Notes under the pieces: model-generated | Databases searched by the model: none | Seen by the model: only the letters and a program-made list of their open reading frames with translations | Told to the model about the DNA's origin: nothing | Position numbers and translations under genes: made by a program | Assembly (NCBI GenBank): GCA_023416955.1 | Contig: JAEZGM010000041.1 | Location: 56,970 to 120,969, forward strand | Direction: 5' to 3' | Source: Bacillota bacterium | Lineage (GTDB): Bacteria; Bacillota; Clostridia; Oscillospirales; Acutalibacteraceae | Length of the DNA: 64,000 bases | Part shown: one piece after another, positions 23,588 to 31,081 of the stretch | Layout: every line of letters starts with the position of its first letter | Numbering within the stretch: the stretch's first letter is position 1

Positions 23588-24658
23588 ATGCAGGAAATCA
23601 AAGTGCAACTGACCGATCACCCAAAACAGAAGCCAACCGATCCCACAAAGCTTGGTTTTGGTAAGATCTTTACGGATCATATGTTTATTATGAACTATGA
23701 TGAAGGGGAAGGCTGGCATGATCCCCGAATCGTTCCGTTCGGGCCGATTGAGCTGTCGCCTGCCGCCATGTGCCTGCATTACGGGCAATCCGTATTCGAG
23801 GGTATGAAGGCTTACCGCGCTGTTGACGGCCGTATTCTCCTTTTCCGCCCGGAAAAGAACATGGCGCGTCTGAACTCCTCCAATGAGCGTCTTTGCATTC
23901 CGTTGATTGACGAAGCATTTGCGCAGCATGCCATTGAAGAACTGGTTTCCGTTGAGCGCGACTGGATTCCTTCCGCTGAAGGAACCTCTTTATATATCCG
24001 TCCGTTTATTTTTGGAGTTGACCCGCATGTTGGTGTTCATCCGGCAAACCACCTGCTCTTTATCGTGATTTGCAGCCCGGTCGGAGCGTATTATCCGGAA
24101 GGCCTGAACCCGGTTAAGATTTATGTGGAAAAGAACTATGTCCGCGCTGTCAGGGGCGGCATGGGGTATACAAAAACAGCCGGAAACTATGCCGCTTCCC
24201 TGAAAGCGCAGGACGAAGCGGAAAAGCAGGACTATACCCAAGTGCTTTGGCTGGACGGTATTGAACGCAAGTATATTGAAGAAGTCGGCACGATGAATGT
24301 TTTCTTCAAAATAGATGATACCATTGTTACTCCCGAGCTGCAGGGTTCCATTCTTCCGGGCGTAACCCGCATGTCTGCCATTGAGCTGCTGAAATCATGG
24401 GGTATGAAGGTACAGGAACGCAAACTCTCCATTGATGAGCTTGCCGAAGCGGCAAAGCAGGGCAGACTGAAAGAGGCGTTCGGTACGGGGACGGCAGCCG
24501 TTATTTCTCCCATCGGTCATTTGAAATGGGGCGACGATATCATGAAAATCAACGGCGGTGAAATCGGGCCGGTGTCGCAGCGCCTGTATGATACGCTGAC
24601 CGGTATTCAGTGGGGCAGGGTTCCCGATCCCTTCGGCTGGACCGTGGAAGTAAAATAA
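23588..24658 (+). CDS. ilvE: branched-chain amino acid aminotransferase
   Basis: A fold-type IV PLP aminotransferase (356 residues) that interconverts Leu/Ile/Val and their 2-keto acids with glutamate as partner. The long bacterial/eukaryotic BCAT II form is recognised by LHYGQSVFEGMKAY (about residues 63-76). The PLP lysine is in GMGYTKTAGNYAAS near 196, followed by EEVGTMNVFF. It has its own promoter 33 bp upstream and a terminator immediately after, so it is monocistronic. Confidence 0.96.
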   Translation: MQEIKVQLTDHPKQKPTDPTKLGFGKIFTDHMFIMNYDEGEGWHDPRIVPFGPIELSPAAMCLHYGQSVFEGMKAYRAVDGRILLFRPEKNMARLNSSNERLCIPLIDEAFAQHAIEELVSVERDWIPSAEGTSLYIRPFIFGVDPHVGVHPANHLLFIVICSPVGAYYPEGLNPVKIYVEKNYVRAVRGGMGYTKTAGNYAASLKAQDEAEKQDYTQVLWLDGIERKYIEEVGTMNVFFKIDDTIVTPELQGSILPGVTRMSAIELLKSWGMKVQERKLSIDELAEAAKQGRLKEAFGTGTAAVISPIGHLKWGDDIMKINGGEIGPVSQRLYDTLTGIQWGRVPDPFGWTVEVK

Positions 24659-24679
24659 GAGAAAATTATTGATTTCATT

Positions 24680-24708
24680 GGACGGCGGCGTTTGCCCGCC
24701 GTCCTTTT
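24680..24708 (+). terminator. terminator after ilvE
   Basis: GGACGGCGG and CCGCCGTCC around a 7-nt loop, followed by TTTT, only 4-16 bp before the next coding region. Confidence 0.8.
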
Positions 24709-24723
24709 GCCATGGGGGATTTT

Positions 24724-25608
24724 ATGCGCGAACTTTCTTTTACCGTTCCTGCGGAGTACGACGGCGTCAGCCTCAAGGGTTTTCTTCGCGGTTGGTGCGG
24801 CGTTTCGGCCCGCTTGATGGTACGGCTGAAACGTGTACCGATGGGAATTTGTAAAAACGGTGCGCACGCAATCGTGACCGAGACGCTGCGCGCAGGGGAC
24901 ACGGTACAGCTCCGTATGCCGGATGATGAAAAACAGATTGAACCGGTTGCCGTGCCGCTCTCTGTCACCTATGAGGACGACGATCTGCTGATCGTGAACA
25001 AACCCGACCAGATGCCGATGTACCCTTCCCCCGGGCACGACTGCGACAGTCTGGCAAACGCGGTTTCCGCCTATTACGCCGCTCAGAGGCAAAAAATTGC
25101 GTTTCGCCCGGTTTACCGTTTGGACAAGGACACCAGCGGGCTGGTCCTGCTCGCAAAAAACGCGTATGCGGCGGCACGGCTGGCGGGAAGTGTGCAAAAG
25201 CAATATTTCGCTGTTTGCGAGGGGAGCCTGTCCGGTGACGGTGCGATTGACGCCCCTATTTCGCTGAAAGAAGGGCACGGAATCCAGCGGGAGGTCGCGC
25301 CGCACGGGGAAAAGGCAATGACGCGCTGGCACGTGCTGGCTTCCGGCGCGGGGCATACGCTTCTTTGCCTGGAACTGGAAACAGGGCGTACGCACCAAAT
25401 CAGGGTGCATCTTTCACACTTGGGGCATCCGCTTGCCGGTGACGATATGTACGGCGGTCACACCGAGAGAATTAACCGTCAGGCCCTTCACTGCGGCAGC
25501 CTTTCTTTTGTACATCCCTGTACCGGCAAAGCAATAGTTCTCTCCAGCGCGCTGCCGGAGGACATGAAAAATCTGCTCTCAACCTGCGGTGTGGAATATA
25601 GTCAGTAA
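24724..25608 (+). CDS. RluA-family pseudouridine synthase
   Basis: An RNA uridine isomerase of the RluA/RluD family. It has an N-terminal S4-like domain (LKGFLRGWCGVSARLMVRLK, about residues 15-34) and a catalytic domain with the aspartate in YRLDKDTSGL (near residue 133). The conserved GRTHQIRVHLSHLGHPLAGD near 220 follows. ATG at 24724 is preferred (GGGGGA just upstream) over the in-frame ATG at 24712. The target (23S rRNA or tRNA) is not determined. The stop codon lies inside the left arm of a dispersed palindrome. Confidence 0.92.
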   Translation: MRELSFTVPAEYDGVSLKGFLRGWCGVSARLMVRLKRVPMGICKNGAHAIVTETLRAGDTVQLRMPDDEKQIEPVAVPLSVTYEDDDLLIVNKPDQMPMYPSPGHDCDSLANAVSAYYAAQRQKIAFRPVYRLDKDTSGLVLLAKNAYAAARLAGSVQKQYFAVCEGSLSGDGAIDAPISLKEGHGIQREVAPHGEKAMTRWHVLASGAGHTLLCLELETGRTHQIRVHLSHLGHPLAGDDMYGGHTERINRQALHCGSLSFVHPCTGKAIVLSSALPEDMKNLLSTCGVEYSQ

Positions 25609-25667
25609 ATTTGAAAACAGAACCAACCTCCATTTTCTTGGATGCTCTCTAAAGTAAACTGACTATA
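25597..25667 (+). repeat. dispersed palindromic repeat, family 1, copy 2
   Basis: A 71-bp element with perfect 10-bp ends, TATAGTCAGT and ACTGACTATA. The interior matches the copy at 6007 almost base for base (TTTGAAAACAGAACCAA, CTCCATTTTCTTGGATG). It overlaps the last codons and the stop of the pseudouridine synthase gene. Confidence 0.85.
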
Positions 25668-25717
25668 TGCACAAATACCGGAATATAATCTGAGGTAAAT
25701 GTAATCTGTTGCATAAA

Positions 25718-25766
25718 AATGAATTTTTATTAAATAAAATGCTTGATTAATGCATATTTATGCGAT
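25718..25766 (+). promoter_or_regulatory. candidate ArgR (ARG box) sites
   Basis: AATGAATTTTTATTAAAT (25718-25735) matches the E. coli-style ARG-box consensus WNTGAATWWWWATTCANW at all but one position. AATGCATATTTATGCGAT (25749-25766) is a weaker match 31 bp downstream, lying between the -35 and -10 boxes. The arrangement would repress the amino-acid transporter when arginine is plentiful. This is inferred by eye, and AT-richness makes chance matches easy. Confidence 0.35.
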
Positions 25767-25771
25767 ATAAT
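25743..25771 (+). promoter_or_regulatory. sigma-A promoter for the amino-acid ABC transporter
   Basis: TTGATT (25743-25748), a 17-bp spacer and TATAAT (25766-25771), 57 bp before the substrate-binding protein start. Confidence 0.7.
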
Positions 25772-25828
25772 ACAATCATTCCAACAAAATCAAATGAATC
25801 ACAGATAAATTTTATGGGGGTATCCGGT

Positions 25829-26698
25829 ATGAAAAACATTCAGAAATTTGCGGCGTTCGCTTTGGCAGCGGTCATGGCTTTTTCAATGGGCGCGTGTGCT
25901 TCTAACGGCACGACGGCTGCGGCTTCTTCTTCCAACGCTTCGTCAAATGAAGCGGCATCCAGTGCGGCGTCTTCCGCCGCGGAATCGACTTCGCTCGATA
26001 AAATCAAAGCGGACGGCTTTGTTACCATGTCTACCAACGCGGAGTTCGAACCGTTCGAGTATAAAGACGGCGACAACGTTGTCGGTATTGATGTGGACAT
26101 TTCCAAAAAGATTGCCGAAAAACTTGGTGTACAACTGAAAATCAACGATATTTCTTTTGACACATTGATTACTGAGCTGAATTCCGGAAAATCCAATTTT
26201 GTGGCAGCCGGCATGACCGTGACGGATGACAGAAAAAAGAACGTGGATTTCTCCGATACGTATTTTGATGCTTCCCAGGCCATTATTGTATTGAAGGGCA
26301 GCGCAATCAAAAAGCCGGCTGACCTGAACGGCAAAAAGGTCGGCGTGCAGCAGGGAACGACCGGCGACACCTACTGCACCAATGAAGACGGAAAGAGCGA
26401 AGTAAAGGTCGGCTCTGTGGAGCGCTACAATAAAGGCGTGGACGCTGTTACGGATTTGATTAACGGCAAGGTTGACGCGGTTGTAATCGACAACTTCCCG
26501 GCGACAAAGTTCGCGGAGAAGAATTCGGATAAAATCGAGAAACTGAGCGATGCGCTGACGGTAGAAAAGTACGCGATTGCAGTGAAGAAGGGCGACGCTG
26601 CTCTGCTCAATACCATTAATGAGGTGTTGAGCGAGATGAAATCCAGCGGTGAGCTTGACAAGCTGGTGAATCAGTATAAGGATTCCTTGGGCGGTTGA
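25829..26698 (+). CDS. polar amino-acid ABC transporter, substrate-binding lipoprotein
   Basis: A family-3 extracellular solute-binding protein (289 residues). It has a lipoprotein signal with lipobox SMGAC (cysteine about residue 23), an Ala/Ser-rich spacer, and a PBP2 domain with FEYKDGDNVVGIDVDISKKIA near 72 and SNFVAAGMTVTDDRKKNVDFS near 119. The ligand is probably a basic or polar amino acid, but this cannot be settled from the sequence. ATG at 25829 with GGGGG upstream is chosen because it gives a canonical signal peptide. Permease and ATPase genes follow. Candidate ARG boxes overlap its promoter. Confidence 0.93.
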   Translation: MKNIQKFAAFALAAVMAFSMGACASNGTTAAASSSNASSNEAASSAASSAAESTSLDKIKADGFVTMSTNAEFEPFEYKDGDNVVGIDVDISKKIAEKLGVQLKINDISFDTLITELNSGKSNFVAAGMTVTDDRKKNVDFSDTYFDASQAIIVLKGSAIKKPADLNGKKVGVQQGTTGDTYCTNEDGKSEVKVGSVERYNKGVDAVTDLINGKVDAVVIDNFPATKFAEKNSDKIEKLSDALTVEKYAIAVKKGDAALLNTINEVLSEMKSSGELDKLVNQYKDSLGG

Positions 26699-26781
26699 TC
26701 GCTTCTTGATTTGTACTTTCCTGCAGGGACGGCGGAGGATTCCGTCGCCCTGCTTTTGCAGTTTATAATGGGAGGCATACT

Positions 26782-27513
26782 ATGAACATATTGACGGCGA
26801 CGCTGCCGCTGAGTTACTTTTCGGAATTTCCTCAGAAATTCTATGATTCCTTCGTTTATAAAGCACGGTATAAAAATATCCTGACCGGCTTTGAAAATAC
26901 GCTGCTCATTACGGTGTTCGCCGTGATTATCGGCGTGATTCTCGGGACGCTGATCGCGCTGATCAAGGTGACGCATCAGAATAATCCCCATAAATTACGT
27001 ATTTTAAATGCGCTTGCAAGCGCGTACTTAACCGTAATTCGCGGAACGCCTGTGGTCGTTCAGCTTTTGGTTATGTGGTTTATTGTGCTGCAGTCTGCAA
27101 ATGTGGATAAAATTGTGGCTGCGATTCTCGCGTTCGGCATCAATTCCGGCGCCTATGTGGCGGAGGTGATCCGCGGCGGTATTCAGTCCGTGGACAAAGG
27201 GCAGATGGAGGCCGGGCGTTCTCTGGGACTGAATCAGCGGCAGACCATGATAAAAATCATTTTCCCGCAGGCACTGAAAAACGTGCTGCCCGCAATCGGC
27301 AATGAGTTTATCGCACTGCTCAAGGAAACTTCCGTCGCGGGTTATATTGCGATTCAGGACTTGACGAAGGGCGGCGACATTATCCGCAGCATAACCTACG
27401 ACCCATACACTTCGCTGCTGGGGGTCGCGCTGATTTATCTGCTGCTGGTAATGGGGCTTACCACGCTGCTCGGCAAGCTGGAAAGGAGGCTGCATAAGAG
27501 TGATAACCGTTAA
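26782..27513 (+). CDS. polar amino-acid ABC transporter, permease
   Basis: A HisM/GlnP-type inner-membrane permease (243 residues) with about five helices. The first is GFENTLLITVFAVIIGVILG near residue 35. The coupling region is FGINSGAYVAEVIRGGIQSVDKGQMEAGRSLGL near 115-147, including the EAA motif that docks onto the ATPase. It lies between the binding protein and ATPase genes and overlaps the latter by 14 bp. A GGGAGG ribosome site precedes it. Confidence 0.95.
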   Translation: MNILTATLPLSYFSEFPQKFYDSFVYKARYKNILTGFENTLLITVFAVIIGVILGTLIALIKVTHQNNPHKLRILNALASAYLTVIRGTPVVVQLLVMWFIVLQSANVDKIVAAILAFGINSGAYVAEVIRGGIQSVDKGQMEAGRSLGLNQRQTMIKIIFPQALKNVLPAIGNEFIALLKETSVAGYIAIQDLTKGGDIIRSITYDPYTSLLGVALIYLLLVMGLTTLLGKLERRLHKSDNR

Positions 27514-28234
27514 AAACCTGCATAAAACATTCCATACGATGGATGGCGATCTGCATGTGCTGAAAGGCATTGATCAGGTGATTGAAAAGGGCGAAAAGGT
27601 TGTTGTGATCGGCCCTTCCGGTTCCGGAAAGAGTACGTTTCTGCGCTGCCTGAACCTTTTGGAACAGCCCACAGAGGGCGAAATCTGGTTTGAAAACACT
27701 CAGATTAACAAACCGGACTGCGATATTAATAAGCTTCGGCAGAAAATGGGCATGGTGTTTCAGCATTTTAATCTGTTCCCGCATTTGACCGTACTGAATA
27801 ACATCACACTTGCCCCCGTAACGCTGAAGCTGAAAACGCAGGCGGAAGCGGAGAAGCAGGCAATGCAGCTTTTGGAGCGCATTGGCCTCGCAGATAAGGC
27901 TCAGACTTACCCCACGCAGCTTTCCGGCGGGCAAAAACAGCGTATCGCGATTGTAAGGGCATTGGCAATGAACCCCGATGTGATGCTTTTTGACGAACCA
28001 ACCAGCGCGCTGGACCCGGAAATGGTGGGCGAAGTGCTTCAGGTTATGAAGGAACTGGCAGATGACGGGATGACCATGGTAGTCGTAACGCATGAAATGG
28101 GTTTTGCGCGTGAAGTCGCAACTCGCGTGCTCTTTATGGACAATGGGCAGATTCTGGAGCAGGCGCCGCCGGAACCGTTTTTCAGCAATCCGAAGAATGC
28201 AAGATTGCAGGACTTTTTATCCAAAGTCCTTTAA
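27500..28234 (+). CDS. polar amino-acid ABC transporter, ATPase
   Basis: A GlnQ/HisP-type ABC ATPase (244 residues). Walker A is GPSGSGKST near residue 36, followed by the Q-loop VFQHFNLFPH. The signature is LSGGQKQR near 142, Walker B is VMLFDEPTSALDPE, and the switch histidine is in VVVTHEMGFARE. Start is GTG at 27500 inside the permease gene, with AAAGGAGG about 10 nt upstream. A terminator closes the three-gene operon. Confidence 0.96.
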   Translation: MITVKNLHKTFHTMDGDLHVLKGIDQVIEKGEKVVVIGPSGSGKSTFLRCLNLLEQPTEGEIWFENTQINKPDCDINKLRQKMGMVFQHFNLFPHLTVLNNITLAPVTLKLKTQAEAEKQAMQLLERIGLADKAQTYPTQLSGGQKQRIAIVRALAMNPDVMLFDEPTSALDPEMVGEVLQVMKELADDGMTMVVVTHEMGFAREVATRVLFMDNGQILEQAPPEPFFSNPKNARLQDFLSKVL

Positions 28235-28259
28235 AAAGCAGCAGTAATATGTTAAAATA

Positions 28260-28290
28260 AAAGGCACAGCGAATTTGCTGTGCCTTTTTT
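28260..28290 (+). terminator. terminator after the amino-acid ABC operon
   Basis: AAGGCACAGC and GCTGTGCCTT around a 6-nt loop, running into TTTTTT. Confidence 0.92.
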
Positions 28291-28324
28291 AGATTTTAAA
28301 TTATTTATTCTGTTCCCGAAAATC

Positions 28325-28402
28325 ATTGAGAGGGCTGGATGGGCAACCTCGTTTGCCGGGCCGTTGCGTACAATGTGCGGCGGGCCGATCCATTCGATTC
28401 TA
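28325..28402 (+). other. GC-rich structured leader upstream of luxS (unidentified)
   Basis: About 75 bp of GC-rich sequence stand out between AT-rich flanks. GGCAA (28342-28346) pairs with TTGCC (28353-28357), and several GGCC/GGGCC blocks follow. It lies 110-180 bp before luxS, behind a terminator. It does not match the SAM-I, SAM-II or SAH riboswitch cores that I can recall. It could be an RNA leader or a remnant. The frame through it is open but shows no recognisable protein. Confidence 0.35.
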
Positions 28403-28433
28403 AAAAAAGAGTTTATACAATACATATTTACAA

Positions 28434-28474
28434 AGGCCTTGTTTATGAAGTTTTTTAATTTACAAACAAGACCT
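28434..28474 (+). repeat. dispersed palindromic repeat, family 2, copy B
   Basis: The left arm AGGCCTTGTTT and right arm AAACAAGACCT enclose about 19 nt of AT-rich sequence. It is followed by TGGTAA, as is copy E near 50340. It lies 33 bp before the luxS start codon, within the leader. Confidence 0.78.
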
Positions 28475-28507
28475 GGTAAAACAAACAAAACTGAAGGGGT
28501 AATACCG

Positions 28508-28960
28508 ATGGAAAGAATCGCCAGTTTCTGTGTGAACCACAACACATTGCTTCCCGGAATTTATACTTCCCGCATCGACGGGGATATTATTACATACGAC
28601 ATTCGCATGCGCAAACCGAATACGCCTCCGTACCTTGAAAACGCGGCCATTCATACCATTGAGCATTTGTTCGCGACTTTTGCCCGTAATTCGGCGTGGA
28701 AGGATCATGTGATTTATTTTGGGCCGATGGGCTGCCGTACGGGTTTTTACTTCCTGCTGAGGGACGTTGCGCCGGCAGACGCTATCTCATTAATGAATGA
28801 AGCCTTTTCCTTTATCGCCGATTACAGCGGAGCTGTGCCGGGAACCGCTCCGGCGGAATGCGGCAATTATCTGGAACATGACCTTGCCGGAGCAAGGGAA
28901 GAGGCAGAACGTTTTCTGCCAATTATTAGGGATTGGACGGTCGAAAAACTGCAGTACTAA
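28508..28960 (+). CDS. luxS: S-ribosylhomocysteine lyase
   Basis: LuxS (150 residues) cleaves S-ribosylhomocysteine to homocysteine and DPD, the AI-2 precursor, in the activated methyl cycle. The metal ligands are in HTIEH (about residues 50-54) and in the C-terminal CGNYLEHDL, and the catalytic cysteine is in GPMGCRTGFY near 80. ATG at 28508 gives the normal length and has AAGGGG upstream. The longer open frame to 28280 is leader. It is monocistronic in appearance. mtn/pfs is not in the window. Confidence 0.96.
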   Translation: MERIASFCVNHNTLLPGIYTSRIDGDIITYDIRMRKPNTPPYLENAAIHTIEHLFATFARNSAWKDHVIYFGPMGCRTGFYFLLRDVAPADAISLMNEAFSFIADYSGAVPGTAPAECGNYLEHDLAGAREEAERFLPIIRDWTVEKLQY

Positions 28961-29017
28961 GCCGAATCTTGTCGCTGCCATTATTACGCATCTGTAAATT
29001 CCTTGGAAATAGGTTGC

Positions 29018-29075
29018 AAAATTGTTACCTTTGATTTATGATATTGAATGTTGATTACAAAGTTGTAACAATTTA
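29018..29075 (+). promoter_or_regulatory. inverted repeat upstream of the M23 peptidase gene
   Basis: AAATTGTTAC near 29018 and GTAACAATTT near 29066 are perfect inverted arms, extended by TTTG/CAAAG with small bulges. The right arm lies about 25 bp before the start codon. It may be an operator or a leader stem. No T-tract follows. Confidence 0.4.
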
Positions 29076-29098
29076 ATGAAGCGAAAGGATTTGGCCGC

Positions 29099-30787
29099 AT
29101 GCGAATGCTGAAGCTGAAAAAGCTTATTATTAAATCGTGTGGAAATACCCATGATTTTTTATATATTGTCGGAATTCAGTCCGTCCGCATCAGCAGGAGA
29201 TTTCACCGTCGCCTTTCAAAATTCCTGTATCCGGTCAAGGACCTTTTCCGTCGGTTCTATGAAATATCTCTGGGAAAACAAGTAAAAAGAGTAAAAAAAG
29301 AAATCCGTTCCATTGGGGAAGGGATTTCTATCGCACATGCGCGTCTTTCACAGGCGCGCAAACAAGGTTTTTTACGGGCACTCAGGGAATACGCCTGGGT
29401 AGCCGGAAAAAGCCTCGTACGGCACAAGGGTTTTTTAACCTCGATTCTCAATATTGCGGCCCCGGTGGCTGCAATCGCTTTTTTGGTATTTACGGTCCAG
29501 CACTATAACAGCCTGCAGTACGGACTCGTTTTGTCCTATGACGGACAAGCCGTCGCAACGCTTCAAAATGAAAAAATATTTGAACAGGCTACGGAAATGG
29601 TCAGTGAACGCATGGTTCACGACAAAACGGATGAAAAGAGCGCAATGAATTTTACGCCCTCCTTTGAGTTAACCGTCGCCAATCCGTCAAGCTTTGTACC
29701 GGTGGGCACAGTTACGGACAAGATTATTGAACGTTCCAACGGCATTATTGAAGAAGCAAGCGGCCTGTATGTGGACGGCGAGCTGATCGGTGCGGTCAAA
29801 AGCAGCGCCGACCTGCGCTTCATTCTGCAAAATCAGCTCAGCCGCGCGCGTGGTGCCGACACGGCGGCAACCGCAGAGTTTGTGCAGGATGTGGAAACTG
29901 TGAACGGCCTTTTCCCGACCACGACGATCATGACGACGGATTCGATGAATGGACTTCTGAATACCTCGTCGCAATCTGGTATCGTATACACCGTTAAAGA
30001 CGGGGATACGGCGACTTCGATTGCAAAAGCACATAATATGACGCTGTCGCAGTTGAATCAGATGAACAATAACCAGCTGGGGGATGATCTGCACCCCGGC
30101 GATTCGATCAATATTCAGACAGCGGTCCCCATGCTGGGCGTAAAGATCGAGAAGCAGGTCAGTTATCAGGTTCCGCTTTCCTACAAGACCGTTACCATTC
30201 AGGATGATTCCCAGTATACCGATTATTCAAAGGTCAAGACCGACGGCGTGAACGGTGTGCAGCAATGTGTTGATAAAGTATCCTATGTGAACGGGACGGA
30301 AACGGACAGGGAGATTGTCAGCCGTACCGTCACAACCCCTTCGGTGGATAAAGTGGTGATTACCGGAACCAAAAAACGCCCGAAAGTGAGCGGTGCCGGC
30401 GAAAGCACCGGAAATATGATATGGCCGGTGCCGTCGCTGCATACCATTACAACGTATTTTACATGGCGCTGGGGCAGCTTTCATACCGGTATCGATATTT
30501 CCGGCGGAAGCGCTTATGGGAAAACCATTGTCGCGGCCGACGGCGGCGTCGTTGTTTCCTCCGGTTGGAAGAACGGCTATGGAAATTGTGTTGAAATCAG
30601 CCACGGCAACGGGCTGTCTACGCTGTATGGCCACGCCAGTAAGCTGCTGGTTAGCAGCGGGCAGCGGGTTGCGAAGGGACAGGCCATTGCCCGTGTGGGC
30701 AGTACCGGAAATTCGACCGGGCCTCATTGCCATTTTGAGGTGATCAAAAACGGCACAAAGGTGAATCCGCTCGGTTATGTAGGATAG
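29099..30787 (+). CDS. membrane-anchored LysM-G5-M23 peptidoglycan endopeptidase
   Basis: A 562-residue bitopic protein. A basic cytoplasmic segment of about 115 residues precedes one membrane helix (about 116-136, IAAPVAAIAFLVF). The extracytoplasmic part has a region of about 150 residues, a LysM domain (YTVKDGDTATSIAKAHNMT, about 299-345), a G5 domain (about 350-430) and a C-terminal M23 lysostaphin-type zinc peptidase. The zinc ligands are HTGID near 461 and HCHFE near 542. It should cut peptide cross-links in the cell wall during growth or sporulation. The long basic cytoplasmic tail is unusual for this class. The start could also be ATG 29105. Confidence 0.92.
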   Translation: MRMLKLKKLIIKSCGNTHDFLYIVGIQSVRISRRFHRRLSKFLYPVKDLFRRFYEISLGKQVKRVKKEIRSIGEGISIAHARLSQARKQGFLRALREYAWVAGKSLVRHKGFLTSILNIAAPVAAIAFLVFTVQHYNSLQYGLVLSYDGQAVATLQNEKIFEQATEMVSERMVHDKTDEKSAMNFTPSFELTVANPSSFVPVGTVTDKIIERSNGIIEEASGLYVDGELIGAVKSSADLRFILQNQLSRARGADTAATAEFVQDVETVNGLFPTTTIMTTDSMNGLLNTSSQSGIVYTVKDGDTATSIAKAHNMTLSQLNQMNNNQLGDDLHPGDSINIQTAVPMLGVKIEKQVSYQVPLSYKTVTIQDDSQYTDYSKVKTDGVNGVQQCVDKVSYVNGTETDREIVSRTVTTPSVDKVVITGTKKRPKVSGAGESTGNMIWPVPSLHTITTYFTWRWGSFHTGIDISGGSAYGKTIVAADGGVVVSSGWKNGYGNCVEISHGNGLSTLYGHASKLLVSSGQRVAKGQAIARVGSTGNSTGPHCHFEVIKNGTKVNPLGYVG

Positions 30788-30851
30788 TAACGAAGCCCCC
30801 AACATGGCATTTTGTGTCGAAGCATAGGGGGATTCTTGTGACTTTCGTTAC
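30786..30851 (+). other. imperfect long hairpin after the M23 peptidase gene
   Basis: GTAACGAAG next to the stop codon pairs with CTTTCGTTAC at about 30842-30851. CCCCC and GGGGG form an inner stem. The T-tract is absent, so it is a poor terminator, but it may protect the 3' end of the mRNA. Confidence 0.45.
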
Positions 30852-30877
30852 AAAACAGTAACCTGTTTGTGTTCTTG

Positions 30878-30906
30878 TTGACAATTTTGGCATCGTGTAT
30901 TATTAT
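30878..30906 (+). promoter_or_regulatory. sigma-A promoter for murA
   Basis: TTGACA (30878-30883), a 17-bp spacer and TATTAT (30901-30906). The murA start is 175 bp downstream, leaving an AT-rich leader in which I see no clear structure. Confidence 0.75.
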
Positions 30907-31081
30907 CAATAAGTGTGTTCACTTGATGCTTTCTTGAAAATAAAACAGATTTGATAAACTAGAAAAAATTGTGATTATGAATTGCAAATATTAACAATGA
31001 TAGAATCGTCAAATGCGCTTGATATTTTACGAAAAAATGCAATAATAGTATTGTTTATATTTTAGATTGGAGCGTGCCGCA

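Noticed and set aside
28280..28507. Upstream extension of the luxS reading frame
   Set aside because: The frame stays open through the terminator and leader, but the extra 76 residues match nothing, and the start at 28508 has a good ribosome site and the classical LuxS N-terminus.
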